Program-made: the position numbers and the translations under genes
Notes under the pieces: model-generated
Told to the model about the DNA's origin: nothing
Databases searched by the model: none
Seen by the model: the letters and a program-made list of their open reading frames with translations, nothing else
Assembly: GCA_947253195.1 (NCBI GenBank)
Contig: CAMXXM010000049.1
Location: 1 to 8,476, forward strand
Length of the DNA stretch: 8,476 nt
Reading direction: 5' to 3'
Source: an uncultured Porphyromonas sp.
Lineage (GTDB): Bacteria > Bacteroidota > Bacteroidia > Bacteroidales > Porphyromonadaceae
Shown: positions 1 to 5,988 of the stretch, piece by piece
Position numbering within the stretch: position 1 is the first letter of the stretch
How the letters are laid out: every line of letters starts with the position of its first letter

Positions 1-425
1 GCAGAGGTGTACCGCAGCACAAGAGTGGCGTCATCCCTCTGCTCAGCGTCCCAGACACGGAAGTTAAAGCCGGTGGGACCGCCGTGGAGGCTATTGGGGC
101 CGTTGTTGATCCTGAGGCGGTAGGTCTTGCCGTCGAGTGCAAACATGCCATTCGCAATCCGATTGCCGTAGCGACCGATGATGGAGCCGAAGTACTGCTC
201 CTCCGTCCCGAGGTAGTCGTCGAGGCTGTCATGCCCGAGGACGACATCTACCGGCTTGCCCTCCCGGTCGGGGACGAGCAGCCGGACGATCTTGCCGCCA
301 TAGTTGGTCACCAGCATCTCCATCCCGGCCCCATTGGTGAGTCGGTAGAGGTGGGTGGGATGACCGCAGAGGTTGCGGTCAAATTTCTCTGCGTCTATCG
401 CGACGGGCTTTCTATAATAGTTCAT
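1..425 (-). CDS. galM: Aldose 1-epimerase (galactose mutarotase), N-terminal part, cut by the window edge
   Basis: GalM interconverts the alpha and beta anomers of aldoses such as galactose and glucose, feeding the Leloir pathway. Reading the minus strand from the ATG at 425 gives 141 residues before the left edge; a full GalM is about 350-380 residues. Family signatures are clear: GRYGNRIA at residues 84-91, followed by FALDGKTYRL and then NNGPNSLHGG at 107-116. The histidine of LHGG (His114) matches the first catalytic histidine of the family; the second histidine and the catalytic glutamate lie outside the window. An in-frame ATG at 452 would add nine residues (MHHSNQCLR), but a stem-loop sits directly in front of it, so 425 is preferred. 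The protein starts without an obvious signal peptide, although some Bacteroidota GalM proteins are exported. It has its own promoter candidate at 490-497. Confidence 0.93.
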   Translation of the reverse strand, partial: MNYYRKPVAIDAEKFDRNLCGHPTHLYRLTNGAGMEMLVTNYGGKIVRLLVPDREGKPVDVVLGHDSLDDYLGTEEQYFGSIIGRYGNRIANGMFALDGKTYRLRINNGPNSLHGGPTGFNFRVWDAEQRDDATLVLRYTS

Positions 426-455
426 ACGTAAGCATTGGTTGGAGTGGTGCATGAG

Positions 456-474
456 CCGGGAGAAACCCTCCCGG
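456..474 (-). other. Perfect stem-loop in the galM leader
   Basis: CCGGGAG (456-462) and CTCCCGG (468-474) form a perfect 7-bp GC-rich stem with a 5-base loop. It lies between the galM promoter candidate (490-497) and the galM start (425), so it would fall in the 5' untranslated region. No T-run follows on either strand, so it is not a standard intrinsic terminator. It could affect translation or mRNA stability, but no regulatory role is shown. Confidence 0.45.
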
Positions 475-489
475 ACGATATTCCGTCAT

Positions 490-497
490 CAAATGTA
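490..497 (-). promoter_or_regulatory. Bacteroidota -7 promoter element for galM
   Basis: On the minus strand this reads TACATTTG, an exact match to the Bacteroidota -7 consensus TAnnTTTG. It is 64 bases upstream of the galM ATG and downstream of the DUF4112 stop codon (537). A TTTG lies further upstream at 529-532, but its 31-base spacer is longer than the usual 19-21, so the -33 element is weak or absent. Its presence suggests galM is transcribed on its own, although I see no terminator separating it from the preceding operon. Confidence 0.55.
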
Positions 498-536
498 CAC
501 TTTTTTACTCTTGCGCCCCACTAATAAGCAAATAAT

Positions 537-1121
537 TTATTGTACACCGCCGCCACCCGGCTCGATCAGCCGGCGACAAAAGAGGAGGAAAAGGTAGGCC
601 AAGAGGACCACGAGGATGATCAGGACGATGATTGCCACGACAAAGTAGCGGGCTCGGCGATTGACCTCACGGATCGTCTCGCGGTCATCCTCGACAAAAC
701 CGCGAACCAGCTTGGCGGTCCGGCTGTTGGCGCGGAAGAAGAAGTCCAGCACCGGACCGACAAAGGGGACCAGCCCGACGCAGGCATCGATGAGGAAAGT
801 GTAGAGGATCGCCAGCGTCAGCGGGAGGGACTTGATCTTACGGGTCGCGAGCCGCAGACCGGGGATCACGAAGAGGAAGCCCACCAGGTCGCCCGCATAG
901 GGGATGAGGCCTATGAGTGCATCGATCCCGTAGCGGTCCATATACTTATCCGCCCAGAGGATGATCCGGTAGTCGCGGTCACCGAGGAGCTCCTGCCGGC
1001 GCTCCTCTTTCCTCTCATGGCGTGCCGCCTCCTCCGCCCGAGCACGATCCATGGAGACTTGCTCCTCAGGGTCAGTCAGCCGGAGCTGACGCCGCATCTG
1101 CTCTCGTCGTCCCTCGTGCAT
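537..1121 (-). CDS. DUF4112 family membrane protein
   Basis: This 194-residue protein has three visible parts. Residues 1-50 are highly charged (many Arg and Glu) and probably helical and cytoplasmic. Residues about 51-150 carry the DUF4112 pattern: GIDALIGLIPYAGDLVGF (65-82), then IDACVGLVPFVGPVLDFFFRAN (111-132), two related G-L-(I/V)-P-hydrophobic-G-D/P segments followed by an Asn-Arg-Lys-rich stretch. Residues about 158-182 form a strong transmembrane helix, followed by Cys-Arg-Arg and a short Gly-rich tail. The biochemical function of DUF4112 is not known. The ATG is 4 bases after the stop of the coiled-coil gene upstream, so the two are almost certainly co-transcribed and probably co-translated, which hints at a shared job at the membrane. 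An internal ATG eight codons in (MRRQLRL) is a possible alternative start. Confidence 0.88.
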   Translation of the reverse strand: MHEGRREQMRRQLRLTDPEEQVSMDRARAEEAARHERKEERRQELLGDRDYRIILWADKYMDRYGIDALIGLIPYAGDLVGFLFVIPGLRLATRKIKSLPLTLAILYTFLIDACVGLVPFVGPVLDFFFRANSRTAKLVRGFVEDDRETIREVNRRARYFVVAIIVLIILVVLLAYLFLLFCRRLIEPGGGGVQ

Positions 1122-1125
1122 CGCC

Positions 1126-3282
1126 TTATACGTCCAGTGTCATCTTGCCACTGAGTAGCTTACGGAGGTCGTCCGGCCCGAGGTCCTGCCTGCCCTCCCC
1201 GGCGAGGAGCAGCAGGTCCTCGCGGACACGCTCATCGGTCAGGTCGGTATGGACACCGCGCCTAACCTCAGCGACGAAGGCGGACTTATCGTCGATCTGC
1301 CGCATATTGTACTGAAAGGTCTCGCGGATCCGCTCCAGCTCGCGGTGGTAGTGGTCCTCGGTCACTTTATTGGCCACCTCCTTCTGCCGCAGCAGTAGGA
1401 GCTCGTTGACAGCTGCCGCCGACCGCTGAGCGGCGACACGCGATTGGGCAGCCACCACCTGAGCCAGCTGTCGGGCACGCTGCTCATCCTGAGGGGCAGC
1501 CGGTCTTGAGGGAGCGACGGACCGGGAGACCCTCTCGGTAATCACCGGCGCCACCTGTCGCTCCACCCCCTGCAGTCGCTGACGTAGGCGATCGACCCGC
1601 TCCGTCATCTCGGCAGGGAGTGGGGACTGCTCCAGCTCCCTGAGAGACTGAGGAGCCACTAAGCGATCCTCCAGCGGACTCTCGATGATGTCCCGAGCGA
1701 TGGAGAGGAGCTTCAGCACCGGAGCAAGATGGGCGGTCGCATCGCTCAGCATCGTAGGGGAGAGGGTCTGCAGCTCATGGACATGCTCCGTCAGGTCACC
1801 GGCATCCATACGCGACCGGTGGTACTCCTTGAGTGACTCATCGTAGATGCGCTGCAGCGAGTCGATCTCCTCACCGAAGACCCTCAGGTCCACCCTTAGC
1901 TCCTCGTACTTGCGCACGATCTCGCCATCGTACTTATCCCACTCGGTGAGGTCGCGGCCATAGCTCTCGCGAGCTTTGCCGAGGGTGACCGTACGGCGGA
2001 GCCAGCTGGGCTCCTTTGGCTTAGCCTCGAGAGCCTCCCGGTAGCGCCCCTCCAGCGAGTCAAGGAGCACCCTCGTCGTCACCACCTGATCCTTATAGTA
2101 GGTGATATTGAGCCGGGCGTCGAGCATTTTCTCCTCCAGCTCCCTCATGTGCTTATGGATCTCCTCCCGCTCGCGGACGATCTGCTTCACCTCGGGGTCG
2201 GAGTAGAGTGCCTCCCGTAGAGCCCTCCACTCACCCGAGAAGACTCGCTCACCATACTGATAGAAGAGATCCGCCCGCGAGAGATAGAGGTCGTTGATCG
2301 TCCGGTACACCTCCACCAACCGCACCACATCCGCCTGTATGGAGGAGGCATCCCGCACCACATCACTCCGGAGGTCGAGGAGCTGACCCCTTAGTCGTGC
2401 GGTGTCGCCGACCGTGTTGCTGTAGTGTGTGACGAGATTGACCGCCGCCATCACGAGGGCAAAGCGACGACCGGAGGAGTAGCTGCAGTCCCGCACAGAG
2501 TCCGAGAGGCTGGTGCGGAAGTCTTCCGAGATAGAGCTGAGCAGCTCCGAGGCGCGCCCCGATAGACTGTCAAAGGAGAGCCTCGCCCGGCCGTACATCT
2601 CGTCTACATCGATCCAGCGAAGCTTGTCGAAGTCAAAGAGCTCCGGGGCCACACTATGGATCCGATCGCCAAAGAGATCCTTCAGCAGCGCCACCCACTC
2701 CCGATAGCTGTAGAGGACCTGCTCCCGAAGCTCACCGTAGGCGATGATGGCACCCTTGATATCCCCCTTTGCCTCCTTATACGCCTCCACCAAGCCGGCA
2801 TAGCGCCGGAGGAGATCCTCCGACTCCGCCTGGATCGCCTTGATGCCGGCCGTACCGACGATGGTATCAACCGCCTGCTGAGAGAGCCGGGGCTTCACGC
2901 CCGGGCGGTAGTCTCGGGACGCCTCGTCCACCTGCACGAGGACCCGATCCATAGCCCTCCTCCCCTCCTCAAGCAGCTTCGTCACCACGCTCACCGCCCT
3001 CGCACTCTCGCTCGACTCGATCAGGTCGATGATGCGGTACTCATCGACGAGGCTCTTGCTGCTGCTGTTATTGAGGAAAGCCCCCCGGATGTGGGGGTCC
3101 TCGCCCATCGACCTGTACGCCTCCCAGACCAGCCTGCTCACCTCGGACGAGTCCCCGGAGATGCCGTCACCCCGCAGCTCATAGGCGAGGTCGGCTCGGG
3201 TAAAGTGGTCGTCCCGGGCAACCAATTGGTCAGCAATAGACTTGATGCGCTCGTAGAGACGCTGCAGATCGATATCGGACAT
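1126..3282 (-). CDS. Large coiled-coil protein of unknown function, first gene of a two-gene operon
   Basis: I do not recognise this 718-residue protein. No signal peptide, lipobox or membrane segment is visible, so it is probably cytoplasmic. Residues 1-85 look like a small globular, possibly helix-turn-helix-like unit (HFTRADLAYEL at 26-36, then AYRSMGEDPHIRGAFLNN). Residues 85-340 are mostly helical. Long charged heptad-like stretches at about 365-420 and 440-490 predict coiled coil. A Pro/Ala/Gln-rich segment (577-600, with SRPAAPQDE) looks like a hinge and is followed by an Ala-rich helix and a helical C-terminus. I chose the ATG at 3282. The frame stays open to an ATG at 3393, but the extra 37 residues would be encoded across the promoter element at 3345-3352 and begin upstream of it, and they are of unlike composition. 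The DUF4112 membrane protein follows after 4 bases, so a complex anchored at the membrane is a reasonable guess. Confidence 0.85.
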   Translation of the reverse strand: MSDIDLQRLYERIKSIADQLVARDDHFTRADLAYELRGDGISGDSSEVSRLVWEAYRSMGEDPHIRGAFLNNSSSKSLVDEYRIIDLIESSESARAVSVVTKLLEEGRRAMDRVLVQVDEASRDYRPGVKPRLSQQAVDTIVGTAGIKAIQAESEDLLRRYAGLVEAYKEAKGDIKGAIIAYGELREQVLYSYREWVALLKDLFGDRIHSVAPELFDFDKLRWIDVDEMYGRARLSFDSLSGRASELLSSISEDFRTSLSDSVRDCSYSSGRRFALVMAAVNLVTHYSNTVGDTARLRGQLLDLRSDVVRDASSIQADVVRLVEVYRTINDLYLSRADLFYQYGERVFSGEWRALREALYSDPEVKQIVREREEIHKHMRELEEKMLDARLNITYYKDQVVTTRVLLDSLEGRYREALEAKPKEPSWLRRTVTLGKARESYGRDLTEWDKYDGEIVRKYEELRVDLRVFGEEIDSLQRIYDESLKEYHRSRMDAGDLTEHVHELQTLSPTMLSDATAHLAPVLKLLSIARDIIESPLEDRLVAPQSLRELEQSPLPAEMTERVDRLRQRLQGVERQVAPVITERVSRSVAPSRPAAPQDEQRARQLAQVVAAQSRVAAQRSAAAVNELLLLRQKEVANKVTEDHYHRELERIRETFQYNMRQIDDKSAFVAEVRRGVHTDLTDERVREDLLLLAGEGRQDLGPDDLRKLLSGKMTLDV

Positions 3283-3344
3283 AGGAAAAAGAGAATTTCG
3301 GTACATACAAAAACAGCCGTGAGCGACACCGCCCACCGACTGCT

Positions 3345-3352
3345 CAAATGTA
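3345..3352 (-). promoter_or_regulatory. Bacteroidota -7 promoter element for the coiled-coil/DUF4112 operon
   Basis: The minus strand reads TACATTTG, an exact TAnnTTTG match, 62 bases upstream of the ATG at 3282. No good TTTG is present 19-21 bases further upstream. The element lies inside the in-frame extension of the coiled-coil gene to 3393, which argues that the upstream ATG is not used. It uses the same octamer, at nearly the same distance from the start codon, as the galM promoter. Confidence 0.55.
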
Positions 3353-3370
3353 ACGCTTTTCAGTGGATCC

Positions 3371-3408
3371 TCTCCGCGGGAGACGTCATCCAATCTCCCC
3401 GCGAGAGA
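3371..3408 (-). other. Inverted repeats just after the U32 gene (possible 3'-end structure)
   Basis: TCTCC (3371-3375) pairs with GGAGA (3379-3383), and TCTC (3394-3397) pairs with GAGA (3403-3406). The two blocks can also pair with each other through GCGGG/CCCGC with small bulges. They lie between the U32 stop codon (3423) and the promoter of the next gene, where a terminator is expected. There is no T-run on the minus strand after the stem, so an intrinsic terminator is not established. Confidence 0.25.
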
Positions 3409-3422
3409 CCCTGTCCGGAGCT

Positions 3423-5333
3423 CTATCGGTCGAGCCGGAGGGTCATCAGGCAGGCACGGCAGTCGGTGGTGATGCGGAAGCGCTCCTGACCACGGACGAG
3501 GTAGAGGGGCAGGGCAAAGGGCGGCCGCCTGCCCTCTCGGGTGCAGTAGCCCAGCCGATGAAGCAGACAGTGGCGGGTCTGCATCACCGGCACCGACCCC
3601 TCCGGCATCACCACCTCCATTGCCGGAGCGATCTCCCCCTCGACGCCGAGACGGCGGTAGAGCCGCTCTGCCTGCCGGTTGGCGACGTTATAGGTAAAGT
3701 CAAGGCTCGCCGGCAGTCCGCACTCCTCCCGAGAGTGGTCCCGACTGAGGAAGTCCCTCCGCTGCTCCTGGAGCCGCTCACCCCGGCAGTCACGCTCCTC
3801 GACCATCACCCTCCGGCAGGCCTCCCTCAGCCGCTCCACAAGCTCCCTCCGCAGCTCCGTCACCGCGGAGGGCGGCAGGTACAGTCCCCGAAGTCTCAGC
3901 TCCGGCTGCTCGACCCTGTAGGGCGTGTCACCGAGCTTGGAGAGCGTGTCGATGAGTCTCGCTGAGGGGTCCTTCTGTGCCGGCTCCAGCGCCATCTCCC
4001 GCTGTACCTCCACCGCTATGGAGGGTGCTTCGGCAACAGCGGCACGGAGAATAATCCCCTGCTCCGTCGCCTCGCACTCCATACTTATTTGGACCTTTCG
4101 GCTCGAGGCATCATCACGCCTCAGGAGCCGGTCCAGCCGATGATTGAGGTTGCGGAAGACCGTCGCCCCGGGTGGCATCTCGACCGAGGCGGAGAGCCTC
4201 AGCCGGCAGGTCCCATCGCCCTGGGGCGTCACCTGATTGACCAGTGCACCCGCTGTCATCGTCTCATCGGGGGAGACCAGGAGGAGCCCGTCGCCATTAA
4301 TCAGCTCAGACCCCTTATCGCGAAGCCGTAGCGCGACCTCCCGTCCCCGACACTCAGTGAGCGTGCCGAGCTCCTCCCCGACACTCTTATTGGTAAAGGG
4401 GGTAATGCTCTCCGTCGGGATCGGTGTATGCAGTGGGGTATTGTAGGCGGTGAAGCGTCGGGAGAAGGTCTGCTCCGGCCGTGGAGTAAAGGTGAGCTCC
4501 GTCTCGCCCCACGAGCTGCGGCCGTACTCCTCACTGCGGCGAGCGATGATCTCATCTACCACTCTACGGTAGTGGGCGGTCACATTGCGGACATAGTCGA
4601 TGTCCTTTAGCCTCCCCTCGATCTTTAGCGAAGAGACACCCCGGTCGAGCATCTCCTCGATGATCTCGGTGCGATTGAGATCCCGAAGCGACAGCAGGTG
4701 CTGCCCGGTGAGGAGTTTTCGCCCCGCTGCATCCTCCAGGTCGTAGCTCATGCGGCAGTACTGAGCGCAGGCACCTCGATTGGCACTACGACCACGGCAC
4801 GCCTCGGAGATGAAGCAGCGCCCGCTGTAGGAGACGCAGAGGGCACCATGGACAAAGCTCTCCACCCGCATCCCTACCCCGTCAAGCAGGCTCGGCAGAT
4901 CAGCCGTGCTCACCTCTCGCGGGAGCACCACCTGCTCTATGCCCAGCGCCTCGAGGGTGCGGAGCTTGGCGTTGCTGTCATTGTGGCACTGCGTACTGGC
5001 GTGGAGGGGAATGGGAGGCAGCTCCTCCATCAGCAGCCCCATATCCTGTATGATCAGCGCATCGGCACCGGCACCATAGAGATCCCACGCCAGCGAGACC
5101 GCCTCGGGGAGTTGCTCATCCGTCAGGATCGTATTGAGCGCCACATAGACCCGTGCGGCCACCTCGTGTGCCTCTCGGGTGAGCGTCGCGATGTCCTCGA
5201 GAGAGACCCCGGCGGCAGCTCGCGCGCCAAACTTCGGTGCCCCGATATAGACCGCGTCCGCCCCCGCCGAGAGAGCCACCCGTCCGCCCTCGAGGGACGA
5301 AGCGGGTGCCAGTATTTCGATGCTTCTCTTCAT
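3423..5333 (-). CDS. Peptidase U32 family protein, long form (RlhA-like, putative RNA hydroxylation)
   Basis: The protein has 636 residues. The N-terminal start MKRSIEILAPASSLEG and residues 1-260 are a typical U32 domain. The U32 signature is complete at 159-176: Glu-x-Phe-x2-Gly-Ala-Leu-Cys (C166), four residues, Gly-x-Cys (C173), x-Ile-Ser. C166, C173, C189 and C193 are the conserved cysteines thought to hold an iron-sulfur cluster. U32 members were first called collagenases (PrtC of Porphyromonas gingivalis), but E. coli TrhP and RlhA hydroxylate tRNA and 23S rRNA. The length and the extended C-terminal half resemble RlhA, with a middle region at about 290-500 like the DUF3656/U32-collagenase domain. 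A second cysteine group near the end (C589, C597, C625, C628) may bind metal. The start is fixed by the family N-terminus. The gene is divergent from dapF. Assignment to the family is firm; the RNA-modifying role is inferred from homologues. Confidence 0.92.
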   Translation of the reverse strand: MKRSIEILAPASSLEGGRVALSAGADAVYIGAPKFGARAAAGVSLEDIATLTREAHEVAARVYVALNTILTDEQLPEAVSLAWDLYGAGADALIIQDMGLLMEELPPIPLHASTQCHNDSNAKLRTLEALGIEQVVLPREVSTADLPSLLDGVGMRVESFVHGALCVSYSGRCFISEACRGRSANRGACAQYCRMSYDLEDAAGRKLLTGQHLLSLRDLNRTEIIEEMLDRGVSSLKIEGRLKDIDYVRNVTAHYRRVVDEIIARRSEEYGRSSWGETELTFTPRPEQTFSRRFTAYNTPLHTPIPTESITPFTNKSVGEELGTLTECRGREVALRLRDKGSELINGDGLLLVSPDETMTAGALVNQVTPQGDGTCRLRLSASVEMPPGATVFRNLNHRLDRLLRRDDASSRKVQISMECEATEQGIILRAAVAEAPSIAVEVQREMALEPAQKDPSARLIDTLSKLGDTPYRVEQPELRLRGLYLPPSAVTELRRELVERLREACRRVMVEERDCRGERLQEQRRDFLSRDHSREECGLPASLDFTYNVANRQAERLYRRLGVEGEIAPAMEVVMPEGSVPVMQTRHCLLHRLGYCTREGRRPPFALPLYLVRGQERFRITTDCRACLMTLRLDR

Positions 5334-5337
5334 AGTG

Positions 5338-5345
5338 CAAAGGTA
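5338..5345 (-). promoter_or_regulatory. -7 promoter element immediately before the U32 start (near-leaderless transcript)
   Basis: The minus strand reads TACCTTTG, an exact TAnnTTTG match, ending 4 bases before the ATG at 5333. In this phylum transcription begins a few bases after the element, so the mRNA would start at or next to the start codon. No convincing TTTG lies 19-21 bases upstream. The N-terminus of the protein is canonical for the family, so moving the start downstream is not attractive. Confidence 0.5.
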
Positions 5346-5463
5346 CCCATTCCTCTCCTCAGTTCGCCCCCTAAGTGGAGCTAGGGGTCGTCGGAATAGA
5401 CTGATCGATCACTTCCGTTATAGAGGACAAATGCCGAGATCAGCTCCCTTTCGCCGTTGTATC

Positions 5464-5520
5464 TATGGGCTCTAACTACCGCCTCCTCAATTATCTATTA
5501 CCCTTGCTGTGGAGCCCATA
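5464..5520. other. 9-bp perfect inverted repeat in otherwise featureless intergenic DNA
   Basis: TATGGGCTC (5464-5472) and GAGCCCATA (5512-5520) are perfect inverted arms 39 bases apart. The surrounding stretch 5346-5558 shows no coding sequence I can support, no RNA gene and no TAnnTTTG element. A short GATAG/CTATC hairpin (5546-5550 with 5556-5560) directly adjoins the repeat cluster that follows. The function is unknown; the arms could be a protein site or the remains of an element end. Confidence 0.35.
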
Positions 5521-5558
5521 AGGGAGGGGTGTCCAATGCCCGATGGATAGGCGCTCTA

Positions 5559-5642
5559 TCTAATACCGATATTAGTGAAATCTAATATCGGTATCAGGCG
5601 TCACTAATATCGGTATTAGATCTCACTAATATCGGTATTAGA
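5559..5642. repeat. Cluster of four palindromic repeats, CTAATATCGGTATTAG core
   Basis: Three copies of TCACTAATATCGGTATTAGA are exact: 5601-5620 and 5623-5642 in direct orientation and 5559-5578 inverted. A fourth, imperfect copy is at about 5579-5598 (core CTAATATCGGTATCAG, one change, different left flank). The last three start 22 bases apart. Each core is itself an inverted repeat, CTAATA-TCGG-TATTAG, and the inverted first copy can pair fully with the third or fourth. The block is AT-rich within GC-rich DNA. It has no unique spacers, so it is not CRISPR. Possible roles are an array of operator sites for a dimeric DNA-binding protein, or the internal repeats of a miniature element such as the BrickBuilt type known from P. 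gingivalis, which carries short tandem repeats. Which of these applies cannot be told here. Confidence 0.85.
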
Positions 5643-5746
5643 AATTTCCCTGCGGAGCTGGCTGATTGAGCAGGGGGTCACAGATCACAGGGGTGACGCA
5701 TTTGAGCATTAAGGTAATCATATACCAATGTGGGCTCATCCGTGTG

Positions 5747-5910
5747 GCACCCGCAAGGGTGCTCGCTCCATAGGCATCGGTCATCCGCGAAGCGGTGACC
5801 GATGTGCCAAGACCCGCCCCTATCCCCTCGACCCCTTGCGGGTCGCCGAGCAGAAAGCCCCCTCCCCGCAAGCGTGTCGCACTCCTCGGAGAGGCTTGAT
5901 AGCGCGACAC
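5747..5910. other. Run of four stem-loops; possible structured RNA or decayed repeat element
   Basis: Four perfect or nearly perfect stems follow each other. GCACCC/GGGTGC (5747-5762) has a GCAA loop of the GNRA type. CATCGGTCA/TGACCGATG (5775-5783 with 5796-5804) has CCGC/GCGG inside it, a one-base bulge and a GAA loop. GACCCGC/GCGGGTC pairs 5811-5817 with 5838-5844. GTGTCGC/GCGACAC pairs 5874-5880 with 5904-5910. Such density within 164 bases is unusual. Open frames cross it on both strands (5728-6099 plus, 5638-5925 minus), but their products look like nothing known. No T-run follows any stem, so these are not ordinary terminators. The strand, and whether the region is transcribed, are unknown. 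Confidence 0.4.
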
Positions 5911-5925
5911 ACTGTGACAGACCAC

Positions 5926-5984
5926 CTCAACCTATCATTAAATAAAGATATTGCATACATTTGCATACCATATGATAGGTTGAG
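5926..5984. repeat. 13-bp perfect inverted repeat around an AT-rich core
   Basis: CTCAACCTATCAT (5926-5938) and ATGATAGGTTGAG (5972-5984) are perfect inverted arms separated by 33 bases. The core holds a 10-base direct repeat, TTGCATACAT and TTGCATACCA (5951-5970), and a promoter-like octamer. A perfect 13-bp pair at this spacing is very unlikely by chance. It lies directly upstream of the HipA-like remnant. It may be an operator (HipB-type regulators bind palindromes before hipBA), a recombination site or a cruciform. The 33-base core is much shorter than known invertible promoters of Bacteroidales. Confidence 0.75.
5956..5963 (+). promoter_or_regulatory. Promoter-like -7 octamer inside the inverted repeat
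   Basis: The plus strand reads TACATTTG, an exact TAnnTTTG match in an AT-rich core. No TTTG is found at the usual -33 position. Transcription would start near 5968-5970 and run rightward into the HipA-like remnant, whose first possible ATG is at 5989. It may be the leftover promoter of that gene; activity is unproven. Confidence 0.35.
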
Positions 5985-5988
5985 TGAG

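Noticed and set aside
84..431. 115-codon plus-strand frame at the left end
   Set aside because: It is antisense to galM, whose motifs on the minus strand are unmistakable.
540..1154. Long plus-strand frame opposite the DUF4112 gene
   Set aside because: Antisense shadow from GC-rich codon use; the minus-strand protein has clear family motifs and a membrane helix.
2656..3489. 277-codon plus-strand frame opposite the coiled-coil gene
   Set aside because: It crosses the promoter and leader of the minus-strand operon, has no domain and low-complexity His/Arg/Leu content typical of antisense frames.
4698..5384. 228-codon plus-strand frame opposite the U32 gene
   Set aside because: It is antisense to the highly conserved U32 signature region, so it is a shadow.
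5559..5642. CRISPR array
   Set aside because: Copies are nearly contiguous (22-base period), one is inverted, and there are no unique spacers of typical length or cas genes.
5638..5925. 95-codon open frame on the minus strand
   Set aside because: It spans the palindromic stem-loops, so its sequence is dictated by them, has no recognisable domain and starts in structured DNA. It might be a small gene, but nothing supports it.
5926..5984. Phase-variable invertible promoter
   Set aside because: The core is only 33 bases, far shorter than known Bacteroidales invertible promoters, and no recombinase is in view; kept as a finding only, not called as such.
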